9,654 bases of DNA from Bordetella parapertussis. GTDB lineage: Bacteria > Pseudomonadota > Gammaproteobacteria > Burkholderiales > Burkholderiaceae_C. Below the pieces are notes generated by a model, which worked only from the letters and a program-made list of their open reading frames with translations, was not told the DNA's origin and searched no databases. Positions 1 through 6,307 of the stretch are shown one piece after another. Every line of letters begins with the position of its first letter. The stretch's first letter is position 1. A program made the position numbers and the translations under genes. Location of the stretch: assembly GCA_945875935.1 (NCBI GenBank), contig CAMCNE010000082.1, positions 1 to 9,654 on the forward strand. Direction: 5' to 3'.

Positions 1-102
1 GCTGATTCGGCGGTTTCGGGTGTCGACGGCGCAGCTCGAGGCGCAGGCTTTCCTCAACTTGGTACGGTTGATCTCTTTGCTAGTTTTTGAAAGGATTCAC
101 AA

Positions 103-525
103 ATGCTCGTACGCCTTTTGTATGTCAGCCAACCAGTAGGTCCAGTGACTTCCACGGTCACCACATTGATCTTGGAAAAATCCCATAAAAATAATAAAAA
201 TGCAAACATCACCGGTATTTTGTGTCAAGGCTCTGGCTTGTGGATGCAGGCCTTAGAAGGCGAAAGAAATCAGATAAATAAACTTTACTCTCAGATCATG
301 TCGGATCGACGGCACCAAAATCTAGAGATCCTCTCGATGGAGGAAATTACCCAAAGACGATTCGGCGAATGGTCTATGGCGCTTGTTTATCTTAATAAAG
401 AGGATCCGATGATACAGATGGCGCATCCTCAGTTTGATCCCTATTCGGCCTCAGCCAATGACGCCATGTCGTTGCTTGATGATCTGATCAAGTCAAGCAG
501 TCCTATCGTATTAAGAGATCAATAA
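103..525 (+). CDS. BLUF-domain blue-light sensor protein (short, stand-alone)
   Basis: This 140-residue protein is nearly all BLUF domain, a flavin-binding blue-light sensor fold. Visible hallmarks are the N-terminal strand LLYVSQ with the flavin-signalling Tyr7, Asn30-Asn31, Gln49 in the WMQALEGER segment, the DRRH turn at 68-71, and Trp90/Met92 in the EWSMA strand. Spacing matches PixD/AppA-type domains: Gln lies 18 residues after the second Asn and Trp 41 after Gln. About 45 residues follow the core and carry no recognisable output domain, so signalling probably works through protein contact, as known for short BLUF proteins. The ATG is preceded by GAAAGGA at 89-95, seven bases away. The gene is much more AT-rich than most of the window (22/60 GC at 181-240). 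It converges on a second BLUF gene. The partner is unknown; the domain call is firm. Confidence 0.93.
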   Translation: MLVRLLYVSQPVGPVTSTVTTLILEKSHKNNKNANITGILCQGSGLWMQALEGERNQINKLYSQIMSDRRHQNLEILSMEEITQRRFGEWSMALVYLNKEDPMIQMAHPQFDPYSASANDAMSLLDDLIKSSSPIVLRDQ

Positions 526-615
526 TCTCAAAAAACCAAACTTGCATCTTTCTGTCAACCGTCATTCATGTCAATCAGCCATCGTTTCTAACCCGCTGGT
601 TTTTTAATTTTTCCG
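526..615. terminator. Possible bidirectional terminator between the convergent BLUF genes
   Basis: The 90-base gap between the two stop codons contains an inverted repeat of nine bases, AAAAAACCA at 530-538 and TGGTTTTTT at 597-605. A T-rich run follows on the + strand, and A-rich sequence precedes the left arm. The 58-base loop is long for an intrinsic terminator, so this is only a candidate. A direct repeat TGTCAA occurs inside it at 553-558 and 570-575. Confidence 0.25.
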
Positions 616-1059
616 TTAAATTGGCTGCAAACCAACAGGCGGAGGTTCTTTTCCAAACGCAATGTAGTCATAAATCATTTTTTCAGTCTCGTTATCACTT
701 TCACAGTAACTGGCAAGAATTTGCATGAAGGTTCGTTCGTCGGCTTCAAAACTCGCCATCGTCCAGTTTTCGAACATCCTTTCTTTGATCATGCACATTT
801 TCATGATGCTGAATTCTTTGTGTCTTTTATCGGTCTGGATTAAAGCAATTAGATCCATGATGACAGAGCGTGGGCCCTCAAGGATCTGAAGAAATTCGCC
901 ATTACTGGAAATTAAGCAGCCAGAAATGCTTTTTTTCATGTTGTTCAGGCGTGAGGTTTTCAGTATTTCTTTCTCCCCATCGGCGTCGGTAAGGCTGATG
1001 GAGTGGTAGACAACTTGAAAAAGGTGGTTTGAGTGATCAACATTGGAAAAATAAGTCAT
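616..1059 (-). CDS. BLUF-domain blue-light sensor protein (second copy, diverged)
   Basis: This 147-residue protein is a second stand-alone BLUF domain with an extra N-terminal leader of about 11 residues. It keeps every photochemically important position: Tyr18 in LFQVVYHS, Asn39-Asn40, Gln58 in FLQILEGPR, Trp99 and Met101 in ENWTMA. The DKRH turn is at 77-80. The C-terminal 45 residues are acidic and match no known output module. The start is supported by GAAAG six bases upstream (1066-1070), a weak Shine-Dalgarno similar to that of the other BLUF gene. Apart from the conserved core the two BLUF proteins differ clearly, so they are not a recent duplication. Base composition is strikingly low in GC (19/60 at 661-720). 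The gene diverges from the phosphodiesterase to its right, across 1060-1339. Function beyond light sensing cannot be read from the sequence. Confidence 0.91.
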   Translation of the reverse strand: MTYFSNVDHSNHLFQVVYHSISLTDADGEKEILKTSRLNNMKKSISGCLISSNGEFLQILEGPRSVIMDLIALIQTDKRHKEFSIMKMCMIKERMFENWTMASFEADERTFMQILASYCESDNETEKMIYDYIAFGKEPPPVGLQPI

Positions 1060-1339
1060 TTGATACTTTCAAAAAGATTTAAGGTCTCAAGTAAAGATCA
1101 GGATAGTTAAATCGAGCTTGAGAGAACGTCTGAACTAACCTCACCCAGCATTGGCACTTTCTCAGCGCCGCCAAATCGAGTCGTTTCCAGAATCATCGCC
1201 GCGGCCACGGTCAGCCATGTCGCATGGCTCAGATGGTCGCTGCCACAGACGATCTGCGCAAGTGAAACGTGCTTTGGCCAAGCTGGTGCCCAGCACGTCG
1301 CTGTGCTCATCGATCACGCCCATGCATGTGTTGAGCCGG
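1060..1339. other. Divergent intergenic region; composition boundary
   Basis: This 280-base spacer separates the second BLUF gene from the phosphodiesterase and should hold both promoters. The BLUF-side portion (1060-1140) is AT-rich, and base composition rises sharply from about 1150 rightwards, marking the edge of the atypical block. Open frames cover much of 1107-1340 on both strands, but neither has a ribosome site or recognisable product. No convincing -35/-10 pair was found by eye. Confidence 0.45.
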
Positions 1340-2644
1340 ATGGGAGACAACATCAACAAGATGATGGGTAAGGCAGCCTTGCTGATGGCCACCGCCGCTG
1401 CGGTGCTGGCCATCGGTGGCACGGCGCTGGCCGACGACAACAGCAAGCGCAACAGCCACAAGCCTCGCGGCGCGCACAAATCGGGCAGCGTGCAGCTCGG
1501 CCCGCGGCCATTCTTCCTGGTGGACGACATGAGCGAGGGCCCGCTCAAGCGCCAGTTGCAGCAGTGCGCGCAGCGAGGCGCGTTCACACCGCGCGAGTTT
1601 TCGATCGGCCACCGTGGCGCGGCGATGCAGTTCCCCGAGCACACCGCAGAGTCCTACACGGCGGCAGCGCGCATGGGCGCGGGCATCGTCGAGTGCGACG
1701 TGACTTTCACCAAGGACAAGGAACTGGTCTGCCGCCACGCGCAAAACGACCTGCACACGACGACCAACATCCTGGTCACACCGCTGGCCGCCAAGTGCAC
1801 CCAGCTGTTCACGCCGGCGACCTTCGATTCCGCCGGCATCCGCCTCACGACAGCCAGCGCCGAGTGCCGCACCAGCGACATCACGCTGGCCGAGTTCAAG
1901 ACCCTGCGCGGCAAGATGGACGCTTCCAATGCCAGCGCGCGCACGCCGGCCGAGTACCTCGGCGGCACCGCCAACTGGCGCACCGATCTGTACTCGGGCC
2001 CGAGCAGCGGTACGCTGGTGACGCACAAGGAGAGCATCGAGCTGTTCAAGCGCCTGGGCGTGAAGATGACCCCCGAGCTGAAGAGCCCGAGCGTGACGAT
2101 GCCCTTCGACGGCTTCACGCAAGAGGCCTATGCGCAAAAGATGATCGACGACTACAAAGCCGCGGGCGTGCCGCCGCGCCATGTCTGGCCGCAGTCCTTC
2201 GACATCCGCGACGTGCTGTACTGGGTCAACAACGAGGTCACCTTTGGCAAGCAGGCGGTGTACCTCGATGACGCCGGCACGGCGGCGGAGCTGCCCACGC
2301 ACGAACAACTGGTGCAGTACAAGTCGCAGGGCATCCAGATCGTCGCGCCGCCGATATTCGCGCTGCTCGCCATAGATGCCGGTGGACGCATCGTGCCCTC
2401 GGCCTACGCACGCCATGCCAAGATGGCCGGGCTGGACATCATCACCTGGACGCTGGAGCGCTCGGGCATCCTGGCCGATGGCGACAACGGCTTTTACTAC
2501 CAGACCATCGACGCCGCGATCAAGACTGAGGGCGACGTGATGCAGGTGATCGACGTGCTGGCGCGCGATGTCGGCGTGCTTGGCATCTTCAGCGACTGGC
2601 CGGCGACGACGACCTTCTACGCCAACTGTGCCGGACTGCGCTGA
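1340..2644 (+). CDS. Secreted glycerophosphodiester phosphodiesterase (GDPD family)
   Basis: Family members hydrolyse glycerophosphodiesters to sn-glycerol 3-phosphate and an alcohol, usually in the periplasm. With the ATG at 1340 the product has 434 residues and begins with a Sec signal peptide: Lys-containing n-region, hydrophobic core from about residue 12 to 27, and likely cleavage after the TALA sequence ending at Ala31. Catalytic-core motifs are HRG at 91-93, Glu100, Glu118 and Asp120 in VECDV, and His133 in CRH. Glu246-Lys248 (PELK), Trp370 and Asp419 in SDWP mark the C-terminal half of the TIM barrel. About 110 residues separate His133 from Glu246, an insertion typical of the longer GlpQ-like forms. 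The mature chain has six cysteines, compatible with periplasmic disulfides. The frame is open from 1151, but residues before the signal peptide look non-coding; ATGs at 1322, 1361 and 1364 are alternatives, none with a strong ribosome site. No glycerol-phosphate transport gene is adjacent. Confidence 0.9.
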   Translation: MGDNINKMMGKAALLMATAAAVLAIGGTALADDNSKRNSHKPRGAHKSGSVQLGPRPFFLVDDMSEGPLKRQLQQCAQRGAFTPREFSIGHRGAAMQFPEHTAESYTAAARMGAGIVECDVTFTKDKELVCRHAQNDLHTTTNILVTPLAAKCTQLFTPATFDSAGIRLTTASAECRTSDITLAEFKTLRGKMDASNASARTPAEYLGGTANWRTDLYSGPSSGTLVTHKESIELFKRLGVKMTPELKSPSVTMPFDGFTQEAYAQKMIDDYKAAGVPPRHVWPQSFDIRDVLYWVNNEVTFGKQAVYLDDAGTAAELPTHEQLVQYKSQGIQIVAPPIFALLAIDAGGRIVPSAYARHAKMAGLDIITWTLERSGILADGDNGFYYQTIDAAIKTEGDVMQVIDVLARDVGVLGIFSDWPATTTFYANCAGLR

Positions 2645-2689
2645 CCGCAGCGCAAGACGCGGCGGACTCCCGCAGCTTCAGTCAGACAC

Positions 2690-2722
2690 AGCCCTTCCCA
2701 CATCGGCGGCGAAGGGCTTTTT
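2690..2722 (+). terminator. Rho-independent terminator after the phosphodiesterase gene
   Basis: An eight-base perfect stem, AGCCCTTC (2690-2697) with GAAGGGCT (2711-2718), encloses a 13-base loop and runs straight into a T tract at 2718-2722. It begins 45 bases after the stop codon at 2644. This is the clearest intrinsic terminator in the window. Confidence 0.82.
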
Positions 2723-2835
2723 CAAGCCTGCCAGGGGTTGATCACGGCGGCACCAGACTTTCCCGCAAGGCTGTGCGGAGTTGTGATGCAAGGTGCAGTC
2801 CTGCGGCTGCTGGATCTGGGGGGTGGGAAATTCAA

Positions 2836-3017
2836 CCCTCACCCTGGCCCTCTCCCTGAGGGAGAGGGGAGTCTTGACTCCCTCTCCCGCCCAGCGGGAG
2901 AGGGCAGGGGTGAGGGTGGTCGAGCCGCTTGGGCTGATGGCTGGGCAGGCAACCAGCCTGGCTCCCTCTCCCGCCCAGCGGGAGAGGGCAGGGGTGAGGG
3001 TGGTCGAGCCGCTTGGG
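2836..3017. repeat. REP-like palindrome cluster 1 (three units)
   Basis: Three related palindromic units occupy the spacer between the phosphodiesterase and the Cys-rich gene. Unit 1 reads CCCTCACCC-TGG then a hairpin CCCTCTCCC/GGGAGAGGG with loop TGA (2848-2868). Units 2 and 3 are in the opposite orientation: hairpin CCCTCTCCCGC/GCGGGAGAGGG with loop CCA (2880-2904 and 2964-2988), followed by CAGGGGTGAGGGTGG, the reverse complement of the unit-1 head with small changes. Units 2 and 3 belong to a perfect 56-base direct repeat, 2878-2933 and 2962-3017, 84 bases apart. Head-to-head orientation resembles the BIME arrangement of bacterial REP elements. Such units are normally mobilised by a RAYT transposase; none is encoded here. 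Open frames across this stretch (proline/arginine/glycine-rich) are artefacts of the repeat. Confidence 0.88.
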
Positions 3018-3138
3018 GGCACGGTCGAAGTGCTGCGGGTTTTTCACATGTCACGCCGCCTTCCAAACAAATGGTGATCGGCCGCTGGCTCAAAATGCCC
3101 AGCGCCCCAAGGTTCGAATTCATCACAAGGAGTCAGGC

Positions 3139-3321
3139 ATGAGCGAAGACCCACGCTGCTGTGGCAGCGGTACCTGCATCATCGACGCCGAAGGCCGCTG
3201 CTGGTGCGGTCAGCAGTGGGACGGCCAGAAGATGTGCCGCCCGCCGCTGTCGACGGCTGGGGCAACCGCCCCTGCGGCTGTGGCCGAACAACCGCGCCCG
3301 CCAACCGCAACCAAGTCGTGA
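3139..3321 (+). CDS. Small cysteine-rich protein upstream of photolyase homologue
   Basis: This 60-residue protein has a compact N-terminal half with six cysteines, Cys7, Cys8, Cys13, Cys21, Cys23 and Cys33, in the pattern CC-x4-C-x7-C-x-C-x9-C, plus a WCGQQWDG segment. It has no histidine, signal peptide or membrane segment. The remaining residues are Ala/Pro/Thr-rich and probably disordered. The start is well supported by AAGGAG at 3127-3132, six bases before the ATG. The photolyase homologue begins 64 bases after its stop on the same strand, so the two are probably co-transcribed. The cysteine spacing suggests metal binding (zinc or iron-sulfur), but this is inference. It does not resemble the DUF2256 small Cys protein that I recall near related photolyase genes in other proteobacteria. 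No function is assigned. Confidence 0.75.
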   Translation: MSEDPRCCGSGTCIIDAEGRCWCGQQWDGQKMCRPPLSTAGATAPAAVAEQPRPPTATKS

Positions 3322-3385
3322 TCTGCCAGGACGTCTCCCGCGCCTCGCTCTCCAATCCGATGCGCTGCCGCAAGCGGAACGTGCC

Positions 3386-4861
3386 GTGACGGGTCCGGCG
3401 GCGCTGGTCTGGTTCAAGCGCGACCTGCGCGTTCGTGACCATGCCCCGCTTGCCGAGGCGATCCGCTTTGAAAACGCGCTGGGTCTGGTGGTCATTGAGC
3501 CGCAATGGATCGACAGCCCTGAATGCGACCCGCGTCACGTCGCCTTCTTGCTGGACTGTGTGGCGCAACTCAAGGCCGATCTGGCGCAGCGCGGGATGCC
3601 GCTGTGGGTTCGATGCGGCGCCATGCCTCAGGTGCTGCAGGATCTGCGCCGCGAGTTTGCGTTCACTCATCTGCTGAGCCACGAGGAAACTGGCGCTGGA
3701 TGGAGCTACGCGCGCGACTTGGCGGTGGCCGAGTGGTGCCGCACTCAGGGCGTTGACTGGATCGAGTCGCAGCAAACGGGCGTGGTGCGGCGCCTGCGTT
3801 CGCGCACCGGTTGGGCCGGCCGGTGGGCAGGCCGCATGAATGCCCCTGAGGCACCCGAGGCCAGCGGCTTCAAGTCGGTGACTGGGCTGCAGTCTGCGGC
3901 CGTGCCCACGCTGCGCGAGTTGGGTCTGCCCGATCCGTGCGCGCCCTTGCCACTGGGCGGCGAGCGTGCCGCGTGGGCTGCGCTCGACAGCTTTCTCGGC
4001 GGCCGCGGCCGCGACTACCGCCGCGCGATGTCCAGCCCGCTCACTGCCGCCGAGGGCTGCAGCCGCCTGAGCGCGCACCTGGCCTTTGGCACCATCTCCA
4101 TGCGTTGCGTGCACCAGGCCACCGAGGCGCGTATCGCCAGCACGCCCGATCGCGAGCTGGCCTACGCCTTGCGCGGCTTCGCCAGCCGGCTGCGCTGGCA
4201 CTGTCACTTCATGCAAAAGCTTGAAGACGAACCCGCCATCGAGTGGCGCAACGTGGCGCGAACGGTGGACGGGCTGCGAGCAGGCGACGGCGTGCACGAG
4301 GGCCCGATCGACCAAGAGCGACTGCAGGCATGGTGCGAAGGCCGCACCGGCTTTCCGATGGTCGATGCCTGCATGCGCCAGTTGCGCGCGACCGGTTGGT
4401 TGAACTTCCGCATGCGTGCGATGCTGGTCAGCTTTGCGGCCTATCACCTGTGGCTGCACTGGCGCGAGCCGGGGCTGTTTCTGGCGCGCCAGTTCCTTGA
4501 TTTCGAGCCCGGCATTCACTGGAGCCAGATGCAGATGCAGTCGGGCACCACCGGCATCAACACGCTGCGCATCTACTCGCCGGCCAAGCAGGCGCGCGAT
4601 CACGACGCCCAAGGGCACTACATCCGGCAGTGGGTGCCGGAACTGGGCACCGCGGCTTATCCAGCGCCCATCGTCAACGAGCGCGAGGCCGTGGCTGCAG
4701 CCAAGGACCGGCTTTACGGTCTGCGCAAGTCAGGCCAGGCGCACGCCGAGGCTGACGCCATCCAGCAAAAGCACGGCTCGCGCAAGAGTGGCTTGCCGGC
4801 CACGAAGCCCGCCAAGCGCCACGCCCGCACCCCACCGGATACGCAAGGCCAGTTGTTCTAG
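3386..4861 (+). CDS. Divergent cryptochrome/photolyase-family FAD protein
   Basis: The 491-residue product has the two-domain photolyase layout: an N-terminal Rossmann-like antenna domain opening with ALVWFKRDLRVRDH (residues 6-19), and a helical FAD-binding domain in the C-terminal half. FAD-domain landmarks are TGFPMVDACMRQL just before TGWLNFRMR (to Arg342), the HW-SQMQMQSGTTG segment (378-390), and the RIYSPAKQ and IRQWVPEL motifs. Several canonical CPD-photolyase positions differ: MQM (382-384) replaces the WQW holding the FAD-proximal and lesion-site Trp, NF (340-341) replaces HN, and LRGF (262-265) occupies the place of WREF, losing the active-site Glu. Residue numbers nearly coincide with E. 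coli PhrB. This points to a divergent subfamily whose activity (repair or signalling) cannot be told from sequence. The lysine/arginine-rich tail ends in QGQLF. A GTG start at 3386 is chosen because the family motif begins five residues later; no ATG, GTG or TTG lies between 3314 and it in frame, and its ribosome site is weak. Confidence 0.88.
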   Translation: MTGPAALVWFKRDLRVRDHAPLAEAIRFENALGLVVIEPQWIDSPECDPRHVAFLLDCVAQLKADLAQRGMPLWVRCGAMPQVLQDLRREFAFTHLLSHEETGAGWSYARDLAVAEWCRTQGVDWIESQQTGVVRRLRSRTGWAGRWAGRMNAPEAPEASGFKSVTGLQSAAVPTLRELGLPDPCAPLPLGGERAAWAALDSFLGGRGRDYRRAMSSPLTAAEGCSRLSAHLAFGTISMRCVHQATEARIASTPDRELAYALRGFASRLRWHCHFMQKLEDEPAIEWRNVARTVDGLRAGDGVHEGPIDQERLQAWCEGRTGFPMVDACMRQLRATGWLNFRMRAMLVSFAAYHLWLHWREPGLFLARQFLDFEPGIHWSQMQMQSGTTGINTLRIYSPAKQARDHDAQGHYIRQWVPELGTAAYPAPIVNEREAVAAAKDRLYGLRKSGQAHAEADAIQQKHGSRKSGLPATKPAKRHARTPPDTQGQLF

Positions 4862-4885
4862 GTGAACGTCGGGGATCTGGAGTTT

Positions 4886-5896
4886 CTAAGCCCGCTCGTT
4901 GGGCTTCTTTGAAGCAAACGGGTAAGCGCCGCCAGGTTTTCCCTTGGGCGGGATCTTGAGCGACAGGATCATCGTCACCGCCAGCGTCACCGCGGTGAAG
5001 CCGAGCGAAAACACCACCGGGATCTTGTAGACGTGGATCAGCAGCATCTTCGCGCCGATGAACACCAGCACGATCGCCAGGCCATAGCTGAGCAGGTGAA
5101 AGCGCTCGTGCATGTTGGCCAGCAGGAAATACATCGCGCGCAGACCGAGGATGGCGAACACGTTCGAGGTGAGCACGATGAAGGGATCGGTCGTGATTGC
5201 GAAGATGGCCGGGATCGAATCGACCGCGAACACGATGTCGACGATGCCGATCAGCAAGATCACCACCAGCAGCGGCGAGGCCATCTTGACGCCGTCGACC
5301 ATGGTGAAGAACTTCTCGCCATCGTAGGTCGGCGAGATCTTGAAGCGGCTGCGGATCCACTTCAGCGCAGGGTTGTTGTCCAGGTCGGGCTCCTGACCGG
5401 CGGCCCACCACATCTTGATGCCGGTGAACAGCAAGAAGGCACCGAACAGGTACAAGACCCAGTGGAACTGCGCGATCAGCCAGGCACCCACCAGAATCAT
5501 CACCGCGCGCAGCACCAGCGCGCCCAGGATGCCGATCATGAGCACGCGCTTTTGAAACTCGGCCGGGACCGCGAAGTAGGTGAACAACATCAGGAACACG
5601 AAGATGTTGTCGACCGCCAGCGCCTTCTCGATCAGATAGCCGGTGAGGAACTCCAGCGACTTGGCATTGGCCAGCGTTTGCGCGGCCTCGTCGGTGCCGG
5701 TACCACCGAGGTGCCACCACAGCCAGCCCATGAAGACAAAAGACACGCCGACCCAAACCAGCGACCAGATGGCAGCCTCGCGGGTGCTGACGCGGTGCGC
5801 GCCTTGCTTGCTCATCGCAAAGAAGTCGACCAGCAGCGCCACCAGCACGAACGCCGCGAACAAGGACCACATGAGTGGCGAGCCGATGGATTGCAT
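4886..5896 (-). CDS. TerC-family integral membrane protein (Alx-like)
   Basis: The 336-residue inner-membrane protein has about nine hydrophobic segments (roughly 10-26, 42-62, 83-110, 117-141, 145-163, 205-233, 236-263, 269-289, 293-314). Two family signatures carry membrane-embedded acidic residues: EKALAVDNIFVF (Glu90, Asp96) and DIVFAVDSIPA (Asp220, Asp226). TerC/Alx proteins are linked to metal-ion handling, particularly manganese export, and to tellurite resistance in ter operons. No other ter gene is present, so an Alx-like metal-homeostasis role is likelier than tellurite resistance. The frame is open to 5968, but the ATG at 5896 is preferred because AAAGG at 5902-5906 lies five bases upstream and the first membrane helix follows directly. 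It converges on the photolyase gene with 24 bases between stops. A yybP-ykoY manganese riboswitch, often upstream of this family, is not visible in the leader. Confidence 0.92.
   Translation of the reverse strand: MQSIGSPLMWSLFAAFVLVALLVDFFAMSKQGAHRVSTREAAIWSLVWVGVSFVFMGWLWWHLGGTGTDEAAQTLANAKSLEFLTGYLIEKALAVDNIFVFLMLFTYFAVPAEFQKRVLMIGILGALVLRAVMILVGAWLIAQFHWVLYLFGAFLLFTGIKMWWAAGQEPDLDNNPALKWIRSRFKISPTYDGEKFFTMVDGVKMASPLLVVILLIGIVDIVFAVDSIPAIFAITTDPFIVLTSNVFAILGLRAMYFLLANMHERFHLLSYGLAIVLVFIGAKMLLIHVYKIPVVFSLGFTAVTLAVTMILSLKIPPKGKPGGAYPFASKKPNERA
4888..4910 (+). terminator. Candidate terminator for the photolyase gene
   Basis: An inverted repeat AAGCCC (4888-4893) and GGGCTT (4901-4906) with a seven-base loop is followed by CTTT. 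It starts 27 bases after the photolyase stop and lies within the last codons of the convergent terC gene. The six-base stem and short T run make it a modest candidate. Confidence 0.4.
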
Positions 5897-6007
5897 GATG
5901 GCCTTTGAAGTGAGTTGCAGGCAGCCGCCTTGCCGTTCGTTGACCTGCGAACTCCGCAAAGAGTTCAAGGATCCGAGGGAGTCAATACTGGCTGTTGATG
6001 GACATCA

Positions 6008-6275
6008 CCCTCACCCTGGCCCTCTCCCTGAGGGAGAGGGGACATGAAGCTGCCTCTCCCTGAGGGAGAGGTGGCTTGATTTGCCATCTCCCGCCAGCGG
6101 GCGATGGTGTCTTGGCTCCCTCTCCCGCAAACGGCAGATGGGACTTGCCTTGGCTCCCTCTCCCGCTCGCGGGAGAGGGCAGGGGTGAGGGTGGTGGCCC
6201 CGCTGGTGCTGGTGACCGGAGAGGCAACTTGCGTTGGCTCCCTCTCCCGCTCGCGGGGGAGGGCAGGGGTGAGGG
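6008..6275. repeat. REP-like palindrome cluster 2 (about six units, some degenerate)
   Basis: This array fills the spacer upstream of terC. Unit A is in forward orientation, CCCTCACCCTGG then hairpin CCCTCTCCC/GGGAGAGGG, loop TGA (6020-6040). Unit B keeps only the hairpin (6053-6071). Unit C is a variant hairpin, CCATCTCCCGC (6084-6094) with GCGGGCGATGG (6097-6107), one mismatch. Unit D (6118-6142) is a decayed copy. Units E and F are reversed: CCCTCTCCCGC with GCGGGAGAGGG at 6156-6179, and with one changed base at 6240-6263, each followed by CAGGGGTGAGGG. The consensus is the same as in the cluster at 2836-3017. The spread of intact and decayed copies indicates repeated insertion or duplication over time. 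Short open frames here are repeat artefacts. Confidence 0.87.
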
Positions 6276-6307
6276 CTCGCCGCAGCCCGCGGCTCTCGCC
6301 GTGCCAG

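Noticed and set aside
1..90. Possible 3' end of an upstream gene at the left edge
   Set aside because: One + frame is open to a stop at 88-90 but gives only 29 residues without a recognisable motif, and other frames are equally open.
1107..1310. 67-residue - strand frame between BLUF and phosphodiesterase
   Set aside because: No ribosome site, no recognisable motif, and it overlaps the leader of the phosphodiesterase; a decayed gene remains possible but is unsupported.
2678..3142. Several overlapping open frames rich in Pro, Arg, Gly and Glu on both strands
   Set aside because: They translate the REP-like palindromes; the peptide repeats mirror the DNA repeat, and no ribosome site or family is seen.
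3204..3389. 61-residue frame ending at a GTGA overlap with the photolyase start
   Set aside because: It overlaps the Cys-rich gene in another frame, lacks a ribosome site and recognisable product; the overlap is likely chance.
5033..5908. 291-residue + strand frame rich in His, Gln, Asp and Glu
   Set aside because: Complement of the terC gene; its composition is the antisense of hydrophobic codons.
5897..6007. yybP-ykoY manganese riboswitch in the terC leader
   Set aside because: The conserved purine-rich and CGUCAAC-type elements were not found in the - strand leader; only a GGTCAAC resemblance exists.
2836..6275. CRISPR array
   Set aside because: Repeats are palindromic, occur in both orientations, have irregular spacing and partly repeated spacers, and no cas gene is present.
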